From Firmicutes bacterium UBA3553 (GTDB taxonomy: Bacteria > Bacillota > Clostridia > Tissierellales > Sedimentibacteraceae), in assembly GCA_002381185.1 (NCBI GenBank), contig DFOA01000031.1, forward strand, positions 128,890-192,889: 64,000 bases of DNA, given 5' to 3'. Below the pieces are notes generated by a model. It saw only the letters and a list, made by a program, of their open reading frames with translations, was not told where the DNA came from and made no database searches. This document shows positions 1-9,155 of this stretch, piece after piece. Both the position numbers and the translations under genes were made by a program. Numbering within the stretch: position 1 is the stretch's first letter; every line of letters begins with the position of its first letter.

Positions 1-1
1 T

Positions 2-1732
2 TATTCATCATTTTATTTCAATTGGCAGCAGCATCTATATCAATACAGCGAGGTAATTGCCGCACTTATAATTGCAATTGCCCTTGTAACCGCTGTATGG
101 CTGTATAGTGAAAAAAATGAGGTTATGCTGAAATTTAAACCGGGGATTTTTATTCTGTCAGTTACGACGGGGTTGACAGTAAATTTTCTGTTCTTCGGAA
201 AAATATTTTTATATGAGGAAACGGGCTATTGGCTTTCGACAGAAGGAATATATTATTTTATATTGCTTTTTTTACCCGTATACGTTTATATTCTTATGTC
301 CATATGCATGCTTGGCATATTTAAAGATATGACTCAAATTAAATCAGATAAAACAAGCATTATTCATAAGTTAAGCTATAAACAGCATTACCTTATTTTA
401 TTTGCTGTCCAGTCTTTCATACTTGGAATTTATTTTTGTGCCCTCAATCCGGGCAATATGTCCTATGACACATACAATCAGGTATGTCAGCTTAAAGGTA
501 TTATTCCATTTAATACATGGCATCCCATAGGTCACACGTTATTTATAGGGCTGTTGATGAAAATTTGGGATAATTATGCGGTTATCACTGTTTTTCAAAT
601 TTTATTCTTTTCGGCTGTTACTTCGGCTTTCTGCACCATATTGCTTAAATATAATATAAAATGGCAAATAGTATACATTACGGCAATAGTGATGAGCGCC
701 ATTCCATCAACAGGCATTAATGCAGTAACACAGTGGAAGGACATTCCTTTTACAGTCGGATTGTTGTGGGGTACTCTCATATTATTTAAAATGATAGCAG
801 ATAAAAATTATTTTAAAAGGAATATCCATATTTTTGAGTTTGTTTTTTGTCTGCTGTCAATATCACTGTTTCGCTTTAACGGGATACTTGCTTTTATATT
901 GATGCTTATCGTTGCTTTTATATATGTATTTAAAAGCCGCAACGCAGTTCAGAAAAGAAATTTTTATATTTCCGCAGTCACAATATTAACTGTTTTTATT
1001 TTAATAAATAACATAATCCCTCATAAATTAAATGCAGTTCCGAATCCTTCCGGCATGAAGCTCAGATCCATATATCAGGGGTTAGCTGCTATGTATGTGT
1101 ACAGTGCGGAGAATGATTTAAGCGAAGAAAGCAGACAAAGTATAGAATCTGTTTGCACTCCGGAGCAAATGGACGAATTCTACAATCCTTATTTTGCTGA
1201 TACAATTTCAAGCAATACCCCTGGATTTTTAAATAATCTTTCTAAAATTAAAACTTCTGATGCATTGAAAATGTACGTGGAGGCCATAATTGCAAGGCCT
1301 GAAGTAATAATAGGGGATAAGTTGAACCTAACAGTAACTATGTGGGCTGTAACCAAGGACCCGTTCAGCTACAACAATGCATACACTACGGTAATACAGG
1401 AGGAAATGAAAGAGGAATTCGGAGTGCGCAGGTCGGAAAACATAATGACTGCTGCAGTTGAAAGAGCTGCGGAAATTACATTTTATGAGAATTATCTGTC
1501 AAATACGCTTATATGGCGCCCAGGATTTTTCCTTTCTCTGGAGCTCATACTGCTCTTTTATTTAATAACTAAAAGAGACAGAAGAACGAGATTGTTTATA
1601 CCCCTTATAAGTAATGCAATTATTGTATTTCTCACAATGCCGGCACAGGATTTCAGGTATCTATGGTTTATACAGATTATATTTCCATTTTTAGTCCTGG
1701 CTTGCTCGGTTAAATTGTCTGAAGAACAATAG
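2..1732 (+). CDS. DUF6020-like polytopic membrane protein (5' partial)
   Basis: The reading frame is already open at the left edge, so the gene starts upstream; the first in-window ATG (125) is probably internal. The visible 576 residues are strongly hydrophobic with many membrane segments. A conserved stretch around NPGNMSYDT and WHPIGHTLF resembles the DUF6020 family, whose architecture recalls GT-C lipid-linked-sugar glycosyltransferases. The C-terminal part alternates a soluble extracytoplasmic segment with terminal membrane helices. The small DMT/SMR-type gene 18 bp downstream suggests a pair acting on a lipid-linked substrate in the cytoplasmic membrane. The family resemblance is from memory; substrate and activity are unknown. 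Confidence 0.7.
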   Translation, partial: YSSFYFNWQQHLYQYSEVIAALIIAIALVTAVWLYSEKNEVMLKFKPGIFILSVTTGLTVNFLFFGKIFLYEETGYWLSTEGIYYFILLFLPVYVYILMSICMLGIFKDMTQIKSDKTSIIHKLSYKQHYLILFAVQSFILGIYFCALNPGNMSYDTYNQVCQLKGIIPFNTWHPIGHTLFIGLLMKIWDNYAVITVFQILFFSAVTSAFCTILLKYNIKWQIVYITAIVMSAIPSTGINAVTQWKDIPFTVGLLWGTLILFKMIADKNYFKRNIHIFEFVFCLLSISLFRFNGILAFILMLIVAFIYVFKSRNAVQKRNFYISAVTILTVFILINNIIPHKLNAVPNPSGMKLRSIYQGLAAMYVYSAENDLSEESRQSIESVCTPEQMDEFYNPYFADTISSNTPGFLNNLSKIKTSDALKMYVEAIIARPEVIIGDKLNLTVTMWAVTKDPFSYNNAYTTVIQEEMKEEFGVRRSENIMTAAVERAAEITFYENYLSNTLIWRPGFFLSLELILLFYLITKRDRRTRLFIPLISNAIIVFLTMPAQDFRYLWFIQIIFPFLVLACSVKLSEEQ

Positions 1733-1750
1733 AAATGAAAAGGAGAAAAA

Positions 1751-2092
1751 ATGACCAATTTTATCGCATACATATTTTTTACTGTAATGGGCCTCATTAT
1801 GATGAAGGTTTCGGGACAGCCCATTAAATTCGGCTTAGACGAAGGGCTTGTTTATTTTAATATCAGCACAAAAATGATATTGGCATTAATATTTTACGCA
1901 TCAAGTTTCCTGTTATGGACGGGGATTGTCGTTAAAAATGACCTGAGCTTCATAGTTCCGTTTTCATCAGCCATAATAAATATACTCTCCGTGGGTATAG
2001 GGATATATATATTTCACGAATCAATCAATATTTATAAAACAATAGGAATACTTCTGGCAATATCGGGAGTGATACTTATGAACTACAAATAA
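1751..2092 (+). CDS. Small DMT/EamA-like membrane protein (SMR-type)
   Basis: A 113-residue, four-helix membrane protein of the size of SMR or ArnE/ArnF-type half transporters. The last helix pair (VPFSSAIINILSVGIGIYIF, then ISGVILMNYK) matches the usual SMR/EamA ending. It follows the DUF6020-like gene by 18 bp with its own AAGGAG site, so the two are probably cotranscribed. By analogy with ArnE/F it may flip a lipid-linked intermediate rather than export drugs; that is inference from context. Confidence 0.7.
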   Translation: MTNFIAYIFFTVMGLIMMKVSGQPIKFGLDEGLVYFNISTKMILALIFYASSFLLWTGIVVKNDLSFIVPFSSAIINILSVGIGIYIFHESINIYKTIGILLAISGVILMNYK

Positions 2093-2140
2093 TGATAGAC
2101 AGGTGATTGACTTTTCCTAGACAAATAAATAATTCAAAGT

Positions 2141-2183
2141 AAGACGGAGCTTTTTGAAGTTTTATTGGCAAAAGGTCCGCCTT
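2141..2183. terminator. Hairpin between convergent genes
   Basis: An imperfect stem (about 12 of 14 pairs) joins AAGACGGAGCTTTT with its near complement ending CCGCCTT. It sits between the convergent SMR-like and Uma2 genes and could serve both strands. Confidence 0.5.
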
Positions 2184-2188
2184 AATAT

Positions 2189-2719
2189 TTACATAAAAAT
2201 ACTTGATAGGTTTATAACTAAATCATCAAAGACAGAGGATATTAAATTTTCGTGTTTAGAGAATTCATTATTTGATTTATTTTCAAAATTATAAATTGTT
2301 ATAGTCTTTGTTTTGGGATTAGCAATCCAATATTCTTTAACTCCAAATAATTCATATTTATAAAGCTTTGTAAAAGTATCCGTATACCGGCTGCTCAGGT
2401 TTAGAATTTCTATTACAATATGAGGAGCATTTTTGTATCTTTGAAAATCTGTATTTTCAAGTCCGCAAATAACTGAAATATCCGGAATTAACACATCATT
2501 ATTAAATTCTAATTCAGATTCGGTGAATACTTTACAAGGTTTTCCCTCAAGATAAATACTCAGTTCAAGATTTAATCTGCTCATGACTTCTTGATGCTTA
2601 TAATTCGGTCGGGGTGACATCAAAACAATTCCGTCTATTAATTCGTATTTTATTTCGTCTTTAACTTCTAATTTATTAAATTCTTCAAGCGAAAACCTTT
2701 TAGTTGAATATTGTTCCAT
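2189..2719 (-). CDS. Uma2 family (DUF820) putative endonuclease
   Basis: A 176-residue protein with the Uma2/DUF820 pattern: N-terminal YELIDG, then SPRPNYKHQEV, the PDISVIC segment, HIVIEIL and KEYWIANP. The D...E-x-L residues are the predicted PD-(D/E)XK nuclease centre. A GGGAGGTAAC site precedes the ATG. It stands alone on the minus strand. A second member with a similar layout lies at 21446-22018. The family is common and often multicopy; its biological role is not established. Confidence 0.85.
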   Translation of the reverse strand: MEQYSTKRFSLEEFNKLEVKDEIKYELIDGIVLMSPRPNYKHQEVMSRLNLELSIYLEGKPCKVFTESELEFNNDVLIPDISVICGLENTDFQRYKNAPHIVIEILNLSSRYTDTFTKLYKYELFGVKEYWIANPKTKTITIYNFENKSNNEFSKHENLISSVFDDLVINLSSIFM

Positions 2720-2815
2720 TGTTACCTCCCATTAATTTATTCTCAGTACCAATTTATTTTAAATAAGTATAACAAATCATATTTATAATATCAAATAAAC
2801 TTTTATTATATAAGA

Positions 2816-2884
2816 AGCGCTGACGGGCTAATTGCAATAGTCTTATCGGCAATTACCGCATCATTTAGGAAATATAGAAAATAA
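2816..2884 (+). pseudogene. Possible 3' remnant of a lost membrane-protein gene
   Basis: In the 300-bp gap before the next gene, one frame reads SADGLIAIVLSAITASFRK and ends YRK then TAA, like the C-terminus of a membrane protein, with no start or upstream body. It overlaps the start of a 43-bp repeated promoter-like block. This could be chance; nothing else coding is visible in the gap. Confidence 0.25.
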
Positions 2885-2919
2885 TGGTATAAACCAGAAT
2901 AAATATGTTGTATAATAAT
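2877..2919 (+). promoter_or_regulatory. 43-bp repeated promoter-like block, copy 1
   Basis: Two identical blocks, GAAAATAATGGTATAAA and TATGTTGTATAATAAT, are separated by a variable 10-bp spacer. The same arrangement with the same spacing recurs at 10338-10380. Each copy lies 60-100 bp upstream of a plus-strand start codon and contains TATAAT, so a shared promoter or regulator target is likely. Confidence 0.5.
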
Positions 2920-3020
2920 TATAGTTGCTGTATTCTAAAAAACACGTAATCAGTTGCAGGGCTAACAACCATTGCACACATAGGGTCAAATGGTTGGATT
3001 ATATAAAGGGGATTGATGAT

Positions 3021-3599
3021 ATGAGAGAGCTAATAATAGGAGTTATAGCAATAGTAGTGTTTTTTTACATTATTTTTTTGATAATGGAATATAAAGCTAA
3101 AAACTTTATATATGAAAAACATACAATTTCACTTATGTTAATCATGATGGCAAGTATGTACTTGAGCGGCTTTAAATATAGCTATAATCAACATCAGATT
3201 GGATCCTACGGTATGTTAATTAATGTTATACTAGCAATTGTTATATTAGGCGGATATATTATCTTTCAAAAAAACAGGATTTACCTTTTCAAAGGGATAG
3301 ACAAAAAATTAGTTAGGGAAAATAAAAGTGAAATAATACAAATAATTGAGGATTATAAATCTAACTGTACAGACAGCAAATCAGATATAACTTATACAGG
3401 TAACAGAGTAGTATTTGAAAAAGTAAATAAAGCACAAGCAGAAGAATGCCTGTCAATAATTGGTGAGTTTTTAGATAAAAATAGAAGAGAATATAAACCT
3501 AAAGATTATCTTATCTATTTTATTAAGGGTCATCTTATGCCGGCAGCAATAACGATTGCAGCCATGTTTATATTATTCAAGCTTATAATCTGTATATAA
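3021..3599 (+). CDS. Membrane protein of unknown function
   Basis: A 192-residue protein, not recognised. It has two or three N-terminal hydrophobic segments (MRELIIGVIAIVVFFYIIFL; residues about 36-55; about 66-85), a soluble middle region of about 80 charged residues, and a C-terminal hydrophobic helix. Start 3021 is chosen because an AAGGGG site lies just upstream and the protein then begins with a membrane helix; the open frame extends to 2925, but that extension lacks membrane or family character. The 43-bp repeated block lies 101 bp upstream. Confidence 0.6.
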   Translation: MRELIIGVIAIVVFFYIIFLIMEYKAKNFIYEKHTISLMLIMMASMYLSGFKYSYNQHQIGSYGMLINVILAIVILGGYIIFQKNRIYLFKGIDKKLVRENKSEIIQIIEDYKSNCTDSKSDITYTGNRVVFEKVNKAQAEECLSIIGEFLDKNRREYKPKDYLIYFIKGHLMPAAITIAAMFILFKLIICI

Positions 3600-3693
3600 T
3601 TAAACGTAGCGAGACTTCTCCGAGGAACAAAATTGATAAAAAAGTCGTTTGTTAATAATAGGATATTATACCGTAAAAATAAAGGAGGCAGAG

Positions 3694-3813
3694 TTGAAAA
3701 CTAAATTAAAAATATTAAGTGCTTCTGTGATTTTGAGTATGGCGATGGCAATCAATACATTTGGAGCAACACAAAATGTAATATTTAATTTGACTGACTG
3801 GAGGCTATCATGA
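3694..3813 (+). CDS. 39-residue signal-peptide ORF coupled to next gene
   Basis: A TTG start behind a perfect AAAGGAGG site opens a 39-codon frame. It begins with a clear signal peptide (MKTKLKILSASVILSMAMA, cleavage near TFGA) and ends at a TGA overlapping the next ATG (ATGA). Exported stalk-domain proteins of Clostridia often start like this, so it may be the stump of a truncated exported protein. It could also work as a leader that couples translation to the following gene. Confidence 0.5.
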   Translation: MKTKLKILSASVILSMAMAINTFGATQNVIFNLTDWRLS

Positions 3814-5216
3814 AAAGATTATTAAAAAACATAGTTGTTACTCTTTTAATTTCCTCATTTACCATTGTTTTTGCCAATTCGGGACCCGTATATTGGCAGG
3901 GCTACCCCTCATCTGATATAATGACAGTAGATAAAAATTCACCCATCGAAATAAATAATGAAAAACTTACATTTGATTTTTCTGACGAAGATCGAGATTC
4001 ATTTTCAGTTACAGCTAAAGTAACCGCAGAATATGAGATGATTAACCCTACAAATGAAACTCAACGGGTGCAAATGGCATTTCCATTTGTTGAAAGACTT
4101 GATAATCTTAATTATGATGATATAAAAATAACTGCTGATGGCAAAGAGTTGCCTTATGAGTTTCATATAGGCAAGGCTGTTGATAATTATGAAAGTAGTT
4201 TTGAAGAAACTAAAGAAAAGAATTTTGATTTTGATGAAATCATTAATACAATTTCCCATGATATTTATAAAGCTAATAGTTTTAATGCAGATGAAATCGG
4301 CAAACTTTATTATATCAAAATAAAACCGTCTACCGACGCGGGAATAGAATTTGCTGTTGATTTTAGCTATGACCAGGAAAAAACCAATATCCTAATAAAA
4401 AATTTTAATAGTTTTAATATTAATGACGAGAAAATAAGGATTGCATCTGATTGCTTTGAGCCCCAAATTGCAGAGATTTATGTTTTGGGAGAAGACATTG
4501 ATTTTAATATTAATGGATATACCATTGGTTCTTCAAAGGAAGAAACAAATCTATTTACTTATGAAATATTTGAAAAAGAAGTTGATGTTAAAACATATCT
4601 GCTTGATTATATAAAAAGCTATTATCGTGATAATTTTGAACACATTTCAGATATCCAACTATATAACATTTATGCAAATGCGCTGGACAGGTATTTTATA
4701 AATAATCTTGGGTTTTGTTCAGAACATGATATTTTTTCTGAAAGTGGTCATGAAAGAATAATAACTTTAGTTTATACCGTAGAATTCCTCCCTGCATCAG
4801 AGCATAAGGTAAGTGTGAGCTATTTAACAAGGGGTACAATGGATAAAAGGAATACCGCGAAGCCTCAGTATTTATATGATTATATTTTAAATCCTGCCGA
4901 AAACTGGAATAAATTTAATAATTTAAACATTAAAATAATAACTCCGCCGGAAGCCCCTTACATTGTTGACAGCAGCATTGAACTGAATAAAGAGGAAGGC
5001 AATATTTACACTGCAGCCTTAGAAAATCTTCCTGAAGATGATTTGTCATTCACCCTTTATTCAAGGGAAAAAGTAACAATGCTGGATAAGATTGAAGGGC
5101 GGGTAAACAGAAGCTTCGGCTATTTTGCTCCTATTGTTATTGGAATAATTGTGATTCTTGTGATGATATTGGGTATTGCAATTGTAAGTAAGTTAAAGAG
5201 AAAAAGGCCTAAATAA
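3810..5216 (+). CDS. Exported, membrane-anchored protein of unknown function
   Basis: A 468-residue protein with an N-terminal signal peptide (MKRLLKNIVVTLLISSFTIV, cleavage near FANS), a large extracytoplasmic beta-rich region and a single C-terminal helix (FAPIVIGIIVILVMILGIAI) followed by SKLKRKRPK, a type I topology. The section EYEMINPTNETQRVQMAFPF resembles the start of an Ig-like or vWA-associated surface domain, but no family is named with confidence. GGAGG precedes the start, which overlaps the stop of the small signal-peptide ORF. It is followed 55 bp later by the WG/SLH protein, suggesting a cell-surface pair. Confidence 0.75.
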   Translation: MKRLLKNIVVTLLISSFTIVFANSGPVYWQGYPSSDIMTVDKNSPIEINNEKLTFDFSDEDRDSFSVTAKVTAEYEMINPTNETQRVQMAFPFVERLDNLNYDDIKITADGKELPYEFHIGKAVDNYESSFEETKEKNFDFDEIINTISHDIYKANSFNADEIGKLYYIKIKPSTDAGIEFAVDFSYDQEKTNILIKNFNSFNINDEKIRIASDCFEPQIAEIYVLGEDIDFNINGYTIGSSKEETNLFTYEIFEKEVDVKTYLLDYIKSYYRDNFEHISDIQLYNIYANALDRYFINNLGFCSEHDIFSESGHERIITLVYTVEFLPASEHKVSVSYLTRGTMDKRNTAKPQYLYDYILNPAENWNKFNNLNIKIITPPEAPYIVDSSIELNKEEGNIYTAALENLPEDDLSFTLYSREKVTMLDKIEGRVNRSFGYFAPIVIGIIVILVMILGIAIVSKLKRKRPK

Positions 5217-5271
5217 TTGAAATATAGCTTTATTATCGTAAAATTATAATAAATTAATGGAGGAAACAATC

Positions 5272-7290
5272 ATGCTAAAAAGCTGTCGTACAAAATTAAT
5301 TGTATTATTTGCAGTGCAAATTTGTGTTTTCTTGTTTTCAATGGACAATTTTGCTTACGGAATGGATTTCAATGATGACATACAAAAGGTAACGTTGGAT
5401 TACTATTATTATGAAGGGTTTGGAGAAGACAAGGTAGTGCAGAGCGTTAATGATGGAAACTGGCATATTTTAAAACCTGATGGAAGCAAGGTTAAATTAA
5501 AGGGAAATTACTTGGATTATGCCGGAATTGAAAAAGGGAAATATTATAATTTTAATGACGACTATTACAGCTTTGTAGTCAATAATATAGATAATTCCAT
5601 ACGGTTTGCCTATGTTGATAAAAATGGAACAGAATGCCTGGTAGATGGATATTCATATGTTAATCCAACAATGAGCGATAAATACTGGCTACTAATGAAT
5701 GTAGACAGTGAGGTAAATTATAAATTCGGATTGTATGATAAGTATAATAAAAGAGAAGTTATACCCGTCATATATGACAACTTATTATATTTAAACGATG
5801 ATACCATAATTGTCCGAAATGGTGAAGGAGAAGGAATCATCAACATTAATCAGGAAGAAATAATTCCTTTAAAATATAATTTCATACAGTATATAAATGA
5901 CAGATTTATAATTGCATTAAACAGTGAAGGCAAATATGGCATAATTAATATAAATAATGAAGAGGTACTGCCCTTTGAATATGATGAGATACACAAGGTG
6001 TCAGAATCCAATGATTATTGCCAAATAGTGAAAAACAATAGGGCTGGTTTAATAAGCACTATTAAAGGAGCTATATTAATTCCTATAGATTATGAAAGTA
6101 TTTATTATGCAGATAAGGAATTTATAGAAAATGAGCTGGTTATTGCCCAAAGAGATGGGAAAATGGGCATAATTGATGTAAATAATAAAGAAGTTGTTCC
6201 ATTTATTTATGATAGAATTAATTTAATAGGTAATTGCTTTGAAGTATACAAGGATGGATTAGCAGGATTATTAGATAATAAAGGGAGTGAAATATTACCT
6301 GCTGAAGTTATAGAAATAGTGAATGTAAAGGATGGATTTATTATTGCAAGAGTTTATGCTGAGAATTACAATCACAAATATGCGGTATATGATTTTGCTG
6401 GAGAGCAAGTAGTACCTCCTATTTATGATTATATTGATTATTGTGCATCAGAAAAATATATGATTGTAAATAATGATGGAGCTGCTAACCTGGTAAATAA
6501 GTTAACAGGAGAGGCTGTTTTAACAAAGAGTTATTATTCAGATATTCGGTATATAAACGATAAATATTTTGCGGGAGGAAATAATAGCTACTACAGCATT
6601 GTTAATTTTGCCGGTCAACGGCTGACTCCTTCCTATTATGCTAATGTGTCGGTTGTTAATGTTGATGGCGAGAAACTTTTAGCTGCAGAGAGGCAAACAT
6701 CTAAAAAATTTGACAGGAAATTTGATTACTTTAAACAAACTATAGGACCCTCTGTTTGGGCCGTTGAGGAAGTTGCAAGGGCCATTGAAAATAACCTGGT
6801 TCCTTTTGAATATCAGGCTGCATTTACATTTAATATTAAAAGATACGAATTTTGCAGCATAATAATAGCCTTCTTGGAAGAAAAATATAATACCACAAGG
6901 GATGATATTATTACGGATAATAATATAGATGTCATTAATCCGCCAATAGTGGATGGGTTTAATGAAGATATCGCCATATGCCTGCATCTAGGAATCGTTA
7001 ATGGGCGAGGCAACGGTATATTTGACGGCGAAAGTGAAATTACCAGAGAAGAAGCAGCTGTAATGCTTACTAATTTGGCAAAATATTTAGGGCTTGATAC
7101 TGATGCGGAGGAAGCATATTTAAATGACAAAAGGGAAGTATCAGCCTGGGCGTTGGATGCGGTTGATTTTGTCCTTCAAAGCAAAACAATGCAGGGAGTA
7201 GGCAATGATAACTTTTCACCTAAAACTAATATAACCAGGGAACAAATCTATATTATAATGTATAGGATGCTGAACGATATTATGTATTGA
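5272..7290 (+). CDS. WG-repeat protein with C-terminal SLH domains
   Basis: A 672-residue exported protein. Signal peptide: residues 1-30 (LIVLFAVQICVFLFSM). The body carries about nine WG-type repeats of the form 'YGIININNEEVLPFEYDEI', predicted to form a beta-propeller-like fold. The C-terminus has S-layer homology segments (LGIVNGRGNGIFDGESEITR; NDNFSPKTNITREQ) that anchor proteins to secondary cell-wall polymers. Start 5272 is chosen because the upstream in-frame ATG at 5257 overlaps the GGAGG ribosome site. Likely a cell-surface protein; ligand unknown. Confidence 0.85.
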   Translation: MLKSCRTKLIVLFAVQICVFLFSMDNFAYGMDFNDDIQKVTLDYYYYEGFGEDKVVQSVNDGNWHILKPDGSKVKLKGNYLDYAGIEKGKYYNFNDDYYSFVVNNIDNSIRFAYVDKNGTECLVDGYSYVNPTMSDKYWLLMNVDSEVNYKFGLYDKYNKREVIPVIYDNLLYLNDDTIIVRNGEGEGIININQEEIIPLKYNFIQYINDRFIIALNSEGKYGIININNEEVLPFEYDEIHKVSESNDYCQIVKNNRAGLISTIKGAILIPIDYESIYYADKEFIENELVIAQRDGKMGIIDVNNKEVVPFIYDRINLIGNCFEVYKDGLAGLLDNKGSEILPAEVIEIVNVKDGFIIARVYAENYNHKYAVYDFAGEQVVPPIYDYIDYCASEKYMIVNNDGAANLVNKLTGEAVLTKSYYSDIRYINDKYFAGGNNSYYSIVNFAGQRLTPSYYANVSVVNVDGEKLLAAERQTSKKFDRKFDYFKQTIGPSVWAVEEVARAIENNLVPFEYQAAFTFNIKRYEFCSIIIAFLEEKYNTTRDDIITDNNIDVINPPIVDGFNEDIAICLHLGIVNGRGNGIFDGESEITREEAAVMLTNLAKYLGLDTDAEEAYLNDKREVSAWALDAVDFVLQSKTMQGVGNDNFSPKTNITREQIYIIMYRMLNDIMY

Positions 7291-7574
7291 TATAAATAAT
7301 AATGCAGCTTTATAATAATCACAGGATATATCTAATTATTATAACCTTATAGATGAATAATGCTTGAATATTCACTTAACGGCAAAGTCTATATCAAGGT
7401 ATGGCAGAATAACTAAAGAAAAGGATTTTGCAGAAAATTATCTGTTATGAACGCTTATAAGTACGGCCGTTGCGATAGTTGTTTTGTGAAAGTGTTCTTT
7501 ATTTGTTCTTTAATATTGACTTTAACTATAGCTGATTAATATAATAATACCAATAATAATAAGAGGTGCTAATA
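7291..7574. other. Gene-free stretch before the MFS leader
   Basis: About 280 bp after the SLH protein. A 31-codon frame from 7447 (MNAYKYGRCDSC...) has no convincing ribosome site and is not called. The promoter for the downstream attenuated MFS transcript is presumably here, near 7500-7555. Confidence 0.3.
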
Positions 7575-7619
7575 ATGAAATTACCACTTTGTATTGCTTT
7601 AGCTCCATGCAGAGTCTGA
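7575..7619 (+). CDS. 14-residue leader peptide of a translational attenuator
   Basis: The frame MKLPLCIALAPCRV, preceded by AAGAGGTG, sits 93 bp upstream of the MFS start. Its last codons overlap the first hairpin arm of the leader, as in erm/msr/cat-type attenuators, where a drug-stalled ribosome on the leader peptide reshapes the RNA and frees the downstream start. The peptide itself is not one I recognise; the role is inferred from its position relative to the hairpins. Confidence 0.6.
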   Translation: MKLPLCIALAPCRV

Positions 7620-7711
7620 AACAGGGCGGAACGTGCATGGAGCGGTAAATCTACCGTCCGAAATTAGACTTTGCATTACTTAATTCAAATAAAATATTAA
7701 GGAGCAAAGTC
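7602..7711 (+). promoter_or_regulatory. Translational attenuator hairpins upstream of the MFS gene
   Basis: Arm 1 GCTCCATGCA (7602-7611) pairs perfectly with arm 2 TGCATGGAGC (7634-7643). Arm 3 GACTTTGC (7667-7674) pairs perfectly with arm 4 GCAAAGTC (7704-7711), which overlaps the end of the AAGGAG site and abuts the ATG. GCAGAGTCT in the leader ORF can also pair with arm 3 (AGACTTTGC, one G-U), giving an alternative fold that would release the start. A small CGGTA/TACCG hairpin lies between. Confidence 0.65.
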
Positions 7712-9004
7712 ATGAAACAATTACATAAAATAAAGGAATTACAAAGCTTTTTGATTCTTTGGGGTAGTCAGGCGGTTTCATCTTTTGGTACAGCTATGAC
7801 TAATTTTGCGCTCATAATCTGGGCTTACAAGCAGCAGGGGACAGTATCAAGCATAACATTTCTTTCAGTGTGTTCTTATTTGCCATCTATTCTATTTTGC
7901 TTTTTGGCAGGAACCCTGGCAGATAGCTGGAACAAAAAGAAAATTATGTTAACATGTGATTTTATTGCGGCATTGGGGACATTTACGGTTTTTATACTTT
8001 ACAGCACAGATAGTTTAAGAATCTGGCATTTGTATGTGATTAATTTTATTCTCAGCTTTATGAATGCCTTTCAAAATCCGGCTTCATATGTGGCGGTATC
8101 ACTTATTACTCCAAAAGAACATCTTATACGAGCAAGCGGGATGCAGGCCTTGTCTAATTCACTGGTTACGATTATAACCCCTACTTGCCACTGCAGTTCT
8201 TGCCTTTGGAGGAATCAGAATAATTTTACTGATTGATTTAATCACATTTGCAATTGCATTTACTGTATTGTTATTTTTTATTAAAATTCCTGTTATTTCT
8301 GCAGATAGCAATAAAATAAAAGAATCATTTTTAAAAAACTGTTTTTCCGGATTGAATTTTTTAAGAGAACACACACCCATATGGAAAATGATACTTTTCT
8401 TTTCATTTATAAACTTATTGGCATCTATAGCAGGAAACAGCATAATGCCTGCAATGGTCCTTGCAAGAACAGGCAACAGCCAAATTGCACTTGGTATGGT
8501 GTCTTCCTCAATAGGCATCGGTGCCCTTGCGGGAAGCATATTAGTTACAGTAGTAAGACCTTTCAAAAGTAAAACTAAAGTAATTTTTCTTTCCTGTGCT
8601 GTTTCATTTTTATTGTGTGACATTATGTGGGGTATTGGTCAGAATGTTGAGATATGGATGTTTGCTGCTTTTGCCGGTAATTTACCGCTTCCGTTTTTGA
8701 GTGCAAATCTCACAACCATTATGCGTACAAAGGTACCCATTGAAATGCAGGGACGAGTATTTTCTACACGAGATACTTTTCAATACATTACTATACCTAT
8801 TGGCTTTTTCTTGGCGGGTATTTGGCAGACAATATTTTTGAACCCTTTATGCTTAATATATCTCCTGTCCAGCAGATGCTTTCAAAGCTTGTGGGGACAG
8901 GAAGGGGGTCTGGTATGGCAGTAATTTATTTAATTACAGGAACAGTAGGATTTTTAGCAAGCTTATGGAGTGCTAAAGATTCCGTTTACAAAAGCTTAGA
9001 TTGA
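7712..9004 (+). pseudogene. MFS efflux transporter, broken by two frameshifts
   Basis: The 5' frame (7712-8236) encodes a MefA-like MFS N-terminus (WGSQAVSSFGTAMTNFALII; LAGTLADSWNKKKIML). It leaves the family pattern at about 8178, where the next frame continues as LLATAVLAFGGIRIILLIDL. That frame is lost again at about 8820, and the third frame supplies ADNIFEPFMLNI to a TGA-ended SVYKSLD. Each junction fits a single-base loss, the first at a CCCC run. Spliced together the protein would be about 430 residues, normal for the family. Either a recent pseudogene or two sequencing indels. Confidence 0.8.
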
Positions 9005-9036
9005 TAGCAAAATCAAAATCTATTTATAAAGCAAAC

Positions 9037-9073
9037 TCGGGGATGGGCCTTAAAATAAAAGGTCTTTCCCCGA
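9037..9073 (+). terminator. Terminator after the MFS gene
   Basis: TCGGGGA pairs with TCCCCGA around an inner CCTT/AAGG stem, just after the MFS stop and before the ECF sigma gene. Confidence 0.6.
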
Positions 9074-9155
9074 ATTTAAAATAATGAACAAAAAATTTAA
9101 AAACAATGTAACGAAACTTGCTTTTTCCGGATATATGTTATGAGGAGGTGTGGTA

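Noticed and set aside
7447..7542. 31-codon frame MNAYKYGRCDSC...
   Set aside because: No ribosome site and no coding features; probably part of the MFS promoter region.
8159..8623. 154-codon minus-strand frame in the MFS region
   Set aside because: Antisense to the MFS coding sequence, no family features; the plus-strand MFS reading explains the sequence.
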